DNA from: Gemmatimonadota bacterium
Lineage (GTDB): Bacteria > Gemmatimonadota > Gemmatimonadetes > Longimicrobiales > RSA9
Direction: 5' to 3'
Assembly: GCA_016207445.1 (NCBI GenBank)
Contig: JACQPS010000281.1
Span: 1 to 11,596, forward strand
DNA length: 11,596 bases
Shown here: one piece after another, positions 1 through 5,858 of the stretch
Layout: each line of letters begins with the position of its first letter
Position numbering within the stretch: the first letter of the stretch is position 1
Translations under genes and position numbers: made by a program
The notes under the pieces: generated by a model
Told to the model about the DNA's origin: nothing
The model's database searches: none
What the model saw: only the letters and a program-made list of their open reading frames with translations

Positions 1-120
1 AAAGCGGCACTCGAGAAGCGGCACTCGAAAAGCGGCACTCGAGAAGCGGCACTCGAGAAGCGGCACTCGAAAAGCGGCACTCGAGAAGCGGCACTCGAAA
101 AGCGGCACTCGAAAAGCGGC
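1..120. repeat. 14-bp tandem repeat array, cut by left edge
   Basis: Eight full copies of the 14-bp unit RAAGCGGCACTCGA begin at 1, 15, 29, 43, 57, 71, 85 and 99, followed by an 8-bp partial copy at 113-120. The only variable position is the first base of the unit, which reads A,G,A,G,G,A,G,A,A along the array. Where it is G, the junction forms CTCGAG. The array runs off the left edge, so its true copy number is unknown. It ends 13 bp before the yqeY start codon. No stop codon occurs inside it in any of the six frames, so it may be coding. Confidence 0.97.
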
Positions 121-124
121 TTAA
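2..124 (+). CDS. possible 3' end of an upstream gene running through the repeat
   Basis: In the frame starting at base 2, the repeat is open and ends at TAA (122-124), which overlaps the Shine-Dalgarno sequence of yqeY. That is a normal arrangement for an operon gene junction. The encoded tail would be about 40 residues built from the cycle KRHSRSGTRKAALE, rich in Lys, Arg and His, with one Arg/Lys exchange in the last unit. A basic tail would suit a small ribosomal protein. Ribosomal protein S21 (rpsU) is often found next to yqeY or dnaG in bacteria, so a repeat-extended S21 is one candidate. This is inference only: the start of the gene lies outside the window, and the array may equally be untranslated. 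Confidence 0.27.
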   Translation, partial: KRHSRSGTRKAALEKRHSRSGTRKAALEKRHSKSGTRKAA

Positions 125-129
125 GGAGG
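123..129 (+). promoter_or_regulatory. strong ribosome binding site of yqeY
   Basis: AAGGAGG at 123-129 is a near-ideal Shine-Dalgarno sequence, four bases before the ATG at 134. It fixes the yqeY start and is the strongest ribosome binding site in the window. It directly abuts the end of the 14-bp array. Confidence 0.85.
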
Positions 130-133
130 GGGA

Positions 134-577
134 ATGCCGGAGTCGCTCAAGCAACGGATCCGCTCGGACCTGAACACGGCCCGGCGGACGCAAGACAAAG
201 CGCGTACGCTGCTGCTCACGACCACCCTCTCCGAGATACACAATCGGGAGATCGAGCTCGGGCACGAGCTGTCGGACGAAGAGGTGATCGAGGTGGTCGG
301 CCGCGCGATCAAGCGCAGACACGAAGCGGCCGAGCAGATGCGCGGCGGCAAGCGGCTCGAGCTGGCCGAGAAGGAGGAGCGGGAGGCGCAGATGCTTGCC
401 CAGTACCTGCCGCCGGCGCTCACGGAGGCCGAGGTGCGCGAGCTGGCGCGAGTCGCGATCGCGGGTGGCGCGAAGAACCTGGGGGCGGTGATGAGCCGGC
501 TCATGCCGCAGATCAAGGGCCGCTACGGTGGGAAGGAGGCGAACCGGATCGTGAGGGAGGAGCTCGGAGCGGGCTGA
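134..577 (+). CDS. yqeY: GatB/YqeY-domain protein
   Basis: A 147-residue protein, the usual length for stand-alone YqeY. The fold corresponds to the helical tail domain of GatB, the subunit of the tRNA-dependent amidotransferase that converts Glu-tRNA(Gln) or Asp-tRNA(Asn). The free-standing protein is thought to have a tRNA- or translation-related role, but its exact job is unsettled. Visible family marks are the N-terminal helix SLKQRIRSDLNTARR, the central LPPALTEAEV stretch (about residues 90-99), and the C-terminal GAVMSRLMPQIKGRYGGKEA block followed by IVREEL. The start is fixed by the strong Shine-Dalgarno at 123-129. It is followed by a 166-bp gap before mutS2, so it may end one transcription unit, probably one shared with an upstream gene. 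Identification is secure; function is inferred from the family. Confidence 0.93.
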   Translation: MPESLKQRIRSDLNTARRTQDKARTLLLTTTLSEIHNREIELGHELSDEEVIEVVGRAIKRRHEAAEQMRGGKRLELAEKEEREAQMLAQYLPPALTEAEVRELARVAIAGGAKNLGAVMSRLMPQIKGRYGGKEANRIVREELGAG

Positions 578-666
578 TTCGCCGTCGTCGCGACGCGGGT
601 CCGGCGCTCGCCACGGCGTCCGTCCCTTGCCGGGCCAGGCTTCGCCCCGCCTCTCCCGCCCCAACT

Positions 667-680
667 CGCGCGGCCGCGCG
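667..680. other. 14-bp GC palindrome upstream of mutS2
   Basis: CGCGCGGCCGCGCG is a perfect palindrome lying in the 166-bp gap (578-743) between yqeY and mutS2, immediately upstream of a short AT-rich patch. It could be a protein-binding site, but in DNA this rich in GC it may arise by chance. Nothing else beyond the possible promoter was seen in this gap. Confidence 0.35.
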
Positions 681-688
681 CGCGCCGC

Positions 689-695
689 TATCTTG
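689..695 (+). promoter_or_regulatory. mutS2: possible mutS2 promoter element
   Basis: TATCTTG lies in the only AT-rich patch (689-715) of the yqeY-mutS2 gap, about 50 bp before the mutS2 ATG. It resembles the TAnnTTTG -7 element of Bacteroidetes-type promoters with one base missing. No matching upstream TTG element is evident, so the call is weak. Confidence 0.22.
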
Positions 696-743
696 TTGTC
701 GCCTAAAAGGATTACCGCTCCCGGACCCGTCCGGGGAAAAGCC

Positions 744-3194
744 ATGAACGGCCACGCCCTTCAGGTGCTGCAGTTCCCGGAGGCCGTCGAGCTGGTGGCG
801 CGCCACGCGTCCAGCCCGCTCGGCGCGGCGGCCGTGCGCGCGCTCGAGCCGTCCGACGCGCTCGCCTGGGTCGAGACGGAGCTGCGGCGGGTGGACCAGA
901 TGGTGGGCTTCCTGCTGCGGGCAGAGGAGTTCGCGTTGCCGACCATCCCCGACCTCCGGCTCTCGCTCCGGCGATTGGCCGTGGAAGGCTCGGTGTGGGA
1001 GGGGACGGAGCTGCGCGATGGCGCCGTGCTGATGGATTCCTCGCGCACGACCCGCCGCGCGCTGCTCCAGCACGCGCAGGACTATCCACTGCTGGCGCAG
1101 CTGGCCGAGCGGCTGGTCAAGCTCGAGGGCGAGGAGGAGTCGATTCGGCGCGCGGTCGACGATGCCGGCCTGGTGCGCGACGACGCCTCGCGCGAGCTGG
1201 CCCGGCTGCGCAAAGAGATCCGTGCACTGCGCACGAGCATCGTCGAGCGGCTCGAGCAGTTCATGGCCACGCTGCCGGACCGGGTCCGCGTCGCGGACGC
1301 GTCGGTGAGTGTGCGGGAGGGGCGGTACGTCATCCCGATCCGACGCGAGGGCCGCGGCGATGTGGGCGGCATCGTGCACGACGAGTCCGCGACCGGGAAC
1401 ACGCTCTTCATCGAGCCGCCGCTCGCGATCGAGCTGATGAATCGACTGCGCGGGCTCGAGGCGGCAGAAGCGCGCGAGGTCCAGCGCATCTTGCGCGAGC
1501 TCACGGAGCGGCTGCGGCCGCATCGCGAGGCGCTGGAAGCAGCGCTCGAAGCGCTGGTTGCGCTCGATGCGCTGTACGCGCGCGCGAAATACGCGCTCGA
1601 GTGGAACGGGCGCCGTCCGGAAATGCTGCCCGCCGGCAGCGAGGAGTATGATGTCGTGCAGGCGTATCACCCGCTGCTCCTCGCCGGTCTGGACCCGGTC
1701 GTCCCCTTCGACCTGCGGCTGGATCCCGGCGAGCGCACGCTGCTGGTTTCCGGACCGAACACCGGCGGAAAAACGGTGCTGCTGAAGGCGATCGGACTGA
1801 TGAGCGCGCTGGCGCAGGCAGGCGTCATCCCGCCAGTCGGCGCGGGTACGCGCCTGCCGCTCTTCCGCGATATCTTCGCCGACATCGGCGATGAGCAATC
1901 GATCGAGGCGAGCCTGTCTACGTTTTCGGCGCACGTGAAGAACCTGCGCGAGATCCTGAACGAGGCAGGGCACGCGTCGCTGGTGCTGATCGACGAGGTC
2001 GGCAGCGGCACCGACCCCGCGGAAGGCGGGGCGCTGGCGCAGGCGATCCTGATCGAGCTGACGCGGCGCGCCACGCTCACGGTCGCCACGTCGCACCTGG
2101 GACAGCTCAAGCTGCTCGCGGGCGAACAGCCGGGCGTGGTGAACGCCTCGCTCCAGTTCGACGCGCGCGAGCTGCGCCCGACGTTCCGGCTCGTGAAGGG
2201 CGTGCCCGGTCGAAGCTACGGCCTCGCGATCGCGCGGCGCCTCGGTTTTCCCGGCGAGATTCTCGCCCGGGCGGAGTCGCTCTTGCCGCAGGCGGAGCGC
2301 GACGTGCGCGAGCTGCTGCGGGAGCTGGAGGAGAAGGAGCAGCGGCTCGCGGAAGCGCTGACGCAAGCGGAAGCCGCCTGGAGCGAGGCCCTGTCGCTGC
2401 GCCGGCTGCTCGAGGAGCGCGAGCACGTGGTGCGGAAGCGCGAGCGCGAGGCGGAGCGCGAGGCGCAGCGCCGCACGCGGGAGCTGCTGCTGCAGGCGCG
2501 GGAAGAGGTGGAGGCCACGATTCGGGACCTGTGCGAAGCGGTCGCGCGTGCCGAGGATGCGACGGCGCTGGAGATGGCGGCACGGGAGGCACGCCGCAGG
2601 ATCGAGGACGCCGCGCGCGCGGCGGCCGAGCGGATCAGCGCCACGGAGCCGATGCCGGCGGCAGCCGCTGCGCGGGCCGGTCCGATCGCGCCGGGCGTGC
2701 ACGTGCGCGTGGCCGCCACCGGCGCGACCGGCACCGTTATCGAGTTGCGCGACGACCGCGCGACGGTCGAGACCGGAGGCATCCGGCTCCAGGTGCCGGT
2801 GGCGGGGCTGGTCGTGCTCTCGCCCGAGGAGGTCGAGGCGACGGCGTCGTCTTCCACCGCTCGCGTCGACGGCGCCGCTCCGCCGCCCAGCGCGCTGCTC
2901 CGCGACGTGCAAGTGCGCGGGGGCGCCGGGTGGACCGGTCCCGAGCTCGAGGCCTCGCCCGAGGTCGATCTGCGCGGCCGGCGCGCGGAGGAGATCGCGG
3001 GCGAGCTGGAGCCCGCGCTGGATGCGGCGATCCATGCCGATCTGCCCAACCTGCGCATCATTCACGGCAAGGGCACGGGCGTGTTGCGTCAGGTGGTGGC
3101 GGAACTGCTGCGCGCCGACCCGCGCGTGAAGCGGTTCCGGCCCGGCGGCCCCGGCGAGGGCGGGGCCGGCGTCACCATAGCGGAGCTGCAATGA
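744..3194 (+). CDS. mutS2: endonuclease MutS2 / ribosome-collision ATPase
   Basis: An 816-residue MutS-like ATPase of the MutS2 family. It lacks the MutS mismatch-recognition domain and carries a C-terminal Smr domain. Family members suppress recombination, and in Bacillus subtilis MutS2 was shown to act on collided ribosomes. Visible parts: a core and clamp region (residues 1-330); Walker A GPNTGGKT (337-344); Walker B LVLIDE with Asp417-Glu418; the signature STFSAHVKNLREIL between them; a long charged coiled coil (about 507-630); a KOW-like beta segment (about 650-695); and the Smr motifs DLRG (742-745) and HGKGTG (774-779). The ATG at 744 was chosen because MNGHALQVLQFPEAVELVARHASS matches the family N-terminus. 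The upstream in-frame TTG at 627 would add an unlikely 39-residue Pro/Arg-rich leader. The stop overlaps the dnaG start (ATGA), which implies coupled translation. Slightly longer than the usual ~785 residues. Confidence 0.95.
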   Translation: MNGHALQVLQFPEAVELVARHASSPLGAAAVRALEPSDALAWVETELRRVDQMVGFLLRAEEFALPTIPDLRLSLRRLAVEGSVWEGTELRDGAVLMDSSRTTRRALLQHAQDYPLLAQLAERLVKLEGEEESIRRAVDDAGLVRDDASRELARLRKEIRALRTSIVERLEQFMATLPDRVRVADASVSVREGRYVIPIRREGRGDVGGIVHDESATGNTLFIEPPLAIELMNRLRGLEAAEAREVQRILRELTERLRPHREALEAALEALVALDALYARAKYALEWNGRRPEMLPAGSEEYDVVQAYHPLLLAGLDPVVPFDLRLDPGERTLLVSGPNTGGKTVLLKAIGLMSALAQAGVIPPVGAGTRLPLFRDIFADIGDEQSIEASLSTFSAHVKNLREILNEAGHASLVLIDEVGSGTDPAEGGALAQAILIELTRRATLTVATSHLGQLKLLAGEQPGVVNASLQFDARELRPTFRLVKGVPGRSYGLAIARRLGFPGEILARAESLLPQAERDVRELLRELEEKEQRLAEALTQAEAAWSEALSLRRLLEEREHVVRKREREAEREAQRRTRELLLQAREEVEATIRDLCEAVARAEDATALEMAAREARRRIEDAARAAAERISATEPMPAAAAARAGPIAPGVHVRVAATGATGTVIELRDDRATVETGGIRLQVPVAGLVVLSPEEVEATASSSTARVDGAAPPPSALLRDVQVRGGAGWTGPELEASPEVDLRGRRAEEIAGELEPALDAAIHADLPNLRIIHGKGTGVLRQVVAELLRADPRVKRFRPGGPGEGGAGVTIAELQ

Positions 3195-4993
3195 TCGCCG
3201 AGCATCTGGTGGATGAGGTGCGGGCGCGGGCCGACATCGTCGAGCTCATCGGCGAGCACGTGCCGCTGAAGCGGGCCGGCAAGGACTTTCGCGCGCTCTG
3301 CCCGTTCCACCAGGAGAAGACGCCGTCCTTCTACGTGGTCCCCTCCAAGGGCTTCTACAAGTGCTTCGGCTGCGGCGAGTCGGGGGACGTATTCACCTTC
3401 CTCATGAAGCGGACCGGACTCGGATTTCAGGATGCGGTGCGGCAGGTCGCACAGCGGGTCGGTGTGGACATCCCGAGGGCGGCCGGAGCGCGCCCGGCGG
3501 ACGAGCGCTACCGGCCACTGTACGAGGCCATTGCATTCGCGGCGGACTTCTTTCGCGAGCGGCTGGCCGAAAGCGAGCGTGCGCGCAAGTACCTCGCGGA
3601 GCGAGGTCTCGGCGCCGAAGCCGTCGAGCGGTTCCGGCTCGGGTATGCGCCGGACGACTGGCGCGCGCTGCGGGAGGCGGCGCATCGCCACGGCATCGCA
3701 GACGACGTCCTTCTGACCGCTGGGCTCATCAAGGAGAGCGAGCACGCCGAAGAAGCCTACGACCGGTTGCGTGACCGCATCGTTTTCCCCACCGCGGACG
3801 TGACGGGGCGGCTGGTGGCATTCGGCGGACGAATCCTGGGACGCGCGGCCGAGGGCGTTCCGAAATACCTGAATTCACCCGATACGCCCATCTACCACAA
3901 GGGCCGCGTGCTCTATGGCTTGAACTGGTCGCGCGCCGCCATCCGCCGGCAGGGTGAGGTGCTGGTGGTGGAGGGATACTTGGACTACGTTTCGCTCGCC
4001 GCGCGGGGGGTCGAGAACGTGGCGGCCGCCCTGGGGACGGCCATGACCGAGGAACAGGCGGCGCTGCTCGCCCGTTACACGGACCGCGCGCTGCTGCTCT
4101 ACGACAGCGACGCCGCGGGACTGCGGGCCACGTTCCGCAGCGCGGACGCGCTCCTGCGCGCCGCCGTGCATCCACTCGTGGTGACGTTGCCGCCCGGAGA
4201 AGACCCCGACGCGCTGGTGAGAAAGCACGGCGCCGACGCGCTGCGCCCCTTCCTCGATGGCGCCGTGGACGTGCTGGACCGAAAGCTCCAGATTCTGGAG
4301 GAGCGCGGGTACCTGCAGGACGTGGAAGGACGGCGCAAGGCGCTGGATGGCCTGCTGCCCACGTTGCGCGCGGCCGCCGACGCGGCGTTGCGAGACATCT
4401 ACGTGGCGCGGGTGGCCGAGCGCACCGGCGTGCGGCGCGAGACGCTCGAGGCGGAGCTCGAGGTCGAGTACTACCGCGCGCCCACGCGGGGATCGGCGGG
4501 CGCGCCCGCCGGTGCGCTCGGCCTTGCCGGCCAGCGCAAGCTGCTGCTTCTGCTGCTGCGCGACGAGAGCCGGATCGCGCACGCAGCCGAGCGGCTCGCG
4601 CCGGAGGAATTCGGAGATCGCGACTACCGCGAGGTGTACGTGGCACTGCTCGGCGCGGGCGGTCTGAAGGGCCGCGGGCCCGCGGTACTCGATCTGAGCG
4701 ACGGCGCGCGCGGCCGGCTCGAGGCGCTGCTCGCCGATCCGGAGGAATTGACCGAGGGCGACCGCATCTTCGAGGACTCGATCAACGACATTCGTGCCGA
4801 GGGGCTGTACCGGCGCCTGGATGACGTGGACCGACAGGTCGCGAGCGCGCAGGCCGCCGGTGATGAGGCGCACGCGGGTGCGCTCGCGCTCGAGAAGCGG
4901 GAGCTGATGCAGACGCTTCGCTCCATGGGATACCCGCTGGAACGACTTTTCCGGAAGCATAGCCGGCGCGAGCGCCCGAGACCTTCAACCTGA
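3191..4993 (+). CDS. dnaG: DNA primase
   Basis: A 600-residue DnaG, the primase that makes RNA primers for Okazaki fragments together with the DnaB helicase. The N-terminal zinc-binding domain has Cys37-x2-His40-x17-Cys58-x2-Cys61, the exact CHC2 spacing. The catalytic core includes KYLNSPDTPIYHKGRVLYG, a near-invariant stretch. The Toprim metal site shows VVEGYLD with Glu261 and LYDSDAAG with Asp305 and Asp307. Residues from about 430 onward form the less conserved helicase-interaction domain. The ATG at 3191 gives the canonical MIAEHLVDEVRARADIVELI start and overlaps the mutS2 TGA; an open frame extending further upstream is a shadow inside mutS2. In many bacteria dnaG is followed by rpoD; here a zinc-ribbon gene follows after 9 bp instead. 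Confidence 0.97.
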   Translation: MIAEHLVDEVRARADIVELIGEHVPLKRAGKDFRALCPFHQEKTPSFYVVPSKGFYKCFGCGESGDVFTFLMKRTGLGFQDAVRQVAQRVGVDIPRAAGARPADERYRPLYEAIAFAADFFRERLAESERARKYLAERGLGAEAVERFRLGYAPDDWRALREAAHRHGIADDVLLTAGLIKESEHAEEAYDRLRDRIVFPTADVTGRLVAFGGRILGRAAEGVPKYLNSPDTPIYHKGRVLYGLNWSRAAIRRQGEVLVVEGYLDYVSLAARGVENVAAALGTAMTEEQAALLARYTDRALLLYDSDAAGLRATFRSADALLRAAVHPLVVTLPPGEDPDALVRKHGADALRPFLDGAVDVLDRKLQILEERGYLQDVEGRRKALDGLLPTLRAAADAALRDIYVARVAERTGVRRETLEAELEVEYYRAPTRGSAGAPAGALGLAGQRKLLLLLLRDESRIAHAAERLAPEEFGDRDYREVYVALLGAGGLKGRGPAVLDLSDGARGRLEALLADPEELTEGDRIFEDSINDIRAEGLYRRLDDVDRQVASAQAAGDEAHAGALALEKRELMQTLRSMGYPLERLFRKHSRRERPRPST

Positions 4994-5002
4994 CGCGGGG
5001 AG

Positions 5003-5707
5003 ATGCACGAGCGGCACCGAGCGTTACTGGAACTGCAGGAGCAGGATCGCGAGATCGAAGGAGCGGAGAAACGGCTGGCCGGCTTCATCCCGGAGCTGGA
5101 GACGCTGGAAGCACCGGTACAGGCGCTGGAACGGGAGACGGAGACACTGCGGACGAGGCTCGTCGAGATGCGGCAGGAGGTCCGCAGGCTGGAGCATGCC
5201 GCGGAGGAGAAGCGCGAGCGGCTGCGGCGCTACCAGGAACGGCTCGAGCGCGTGCGCAACGCGCGCGAGGAGGCGGCGGCGCGTACCGAATTCGACCTGG
5301 TGCGGCGCGCCGTCGAGGCGGATGAGCAGGAAGCACTCCAGCTGATGGATCAGGGCACGCGCAGCGACCTCAAGCTGGACGAGCTCGAGAAGCAGCTCGT
5401 CAAGGCGCGGTCGGACATGGAGCCGCAGCGGGAGCAGCTCCTGGTGGCACGCGCGCAGCTCGAGGGTGAGCTGGCGGTGTTGCGCGATCGCCGCCAGAAC
5501 CACGTGCTGCGGCTGGATCCCGCGGCCGCGCGCCTGTACGAGCGCGTGCGTGCCGGGCGCACGCGCAATGTGCTGGCCGCGCTCACACAGGACGGCGCCT
5601 GTGGCAACTGCTTCAGCCTGGTCCCTCTCCAGCAGCGGGCGGAGATCCGGCGCGAGGAGTCGCTCGTGCGCTGCGAGGCGTGTGGTGTGATCCTGTACGT
5701 CTCGTAG
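5003..5707 (+). CDS. coiled-coil protein with C4 zinc ribbon (COG1579/CdsZ-like)
   Basis: A 234-residue protein with a long charged helical region (about residues 5-175, rich in Glu, Arg, Leu and Gln, with heptad-like spacing). A short C-terminal zinc ribbon has Cys200-x2-Cys203 and Cys224-x2-Cys227. This architecture matches the widespread bacterial COG1579 family (zf-RING_7, with Chlamydia CdsZ/CT398 as the studied member). Its general function in free-living bacteria is unknown; nucleic-acid or protein scaffolding roles are only inferred. It starts 9 bp after dnaG, so it is very likely co-transcribed with mutS2-dnaG. The GGGGAG before the ATG at 5003 touches the start codon, a poor spacing, so translation probably depends on ribosomes finishing dnaG. 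No signal peptide or membrane segment is visible. Confidence 0.85.
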   Translation: MHERHRALLELQEQDREIEGAEKRLAGFIPELETLEAPVQALERETETLRTRLVEMRQEVRRLEHAAEEKRERLRRYQERLERVRNAREEAAARTEFDLVRRAVEADEQEALQLMDQGTRSDLKLDELEKQLVKARSDMEPQREQLLVARAQLEGELAVLRDRRQNHVLRLDPAAARLYERVRAGRTRNVLAALTQDGACGNCFSLVPLQQRAEIRREESLVRCEACGVILYVS

Positions 5708-5735
5708 GTGTCGGGTGTCGGGTGTCAGGTGTCAG
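5708..5735 (+). repeat. heptamer array, forward arm
   Basis: Four tandem copies of GTGTCRG (two with G, two with A) begin immediately after the TAG of the zinc-ribbon gene. Read in another register the unit is TCRGGTG. This arm can pair with the inverted array that starts at 5745. Confidence 0.93.
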
Positions 5736-5744
5736 CCTGCGGCG

Positions 5745-5804
5745 ACCTGAAACCTGAAACCTGAAACCTGAAACCTGAAACCTGAAACCTGAAACCTGAA
5801 ACCT
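5745..5804 (-). repeat. heptamer array, inverted arm
   Basis: Eight full copies of ACCTGAA begin at 5745, 5752, 5759, 5766, 5773, 5780, 5787 and 5794, followed by a partial ACCT. On the minus strand the unit is TCAGGTT, one base away from the forward-arm unit TCAGGTG. Bases 5722-5735 can pair with 5747-5760 with two mismatches in 14, around an 11-base loop, so the transcript could fold into a long hairpin. Confidence 0.96.
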
Positions 5805-5845
5805 CTTGTCCCAAAAAAAGGGTGGCGCTGTCGCAGCGGCCTCCC

Positions 5846-5853
5846 TACCTTTG
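5846..5853 (+). promoter_or_regulatory. recJ: possible recJ promoter -7 element
   Basis: TACCTTTG matches the Bacteroidetes-type -7 consensus TAnnTTTG exactly and lies 5 bp before the recJ ATG. A transcript from it would be leaderless or nearly so, which fits the lack of a clear Shine-Dalgarno before recJ. No TTG element is found at the expected distance upstream, which weakens the call. Confidence 0.27.
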
Positions 5854-5858
5854 GGCCG

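Noticed and set aside
1..120. CRISPR array
   Set aside because: The units are contiguous 14-mers with no unique spacers and no cas genes.
627..743. In-frame TTG giving a 39-residue longer MutS2
   Set aside because: The added leader is Pro/Arg-rich and unlike the family, while the ATG at 744 gives the expected MutS2 N-terminus.
2531..3190. Upstream extension of the dnaG open frame inside mutS2
   Set aside because: The extension is low-complexity Arg/Gly; the primase zinc domain begins properly at the ATG at 3191.
513..3191. Long minus-strand open frame (892 codons) opposite mutS2
   Set aside because: It mirrors mutS2, whose motifs are clear, and its translation is Arg/Ala/Gln-rich without domains; long antisense frames are expected at this GC content.
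5736..5820. Intrinsic terminator formed by the heptamer hairpin
   Set aside because: The hairpin is followed by CTCTTGTCCC and an A-run rather than a T-run on the + strand, and no gene converges from the other side.
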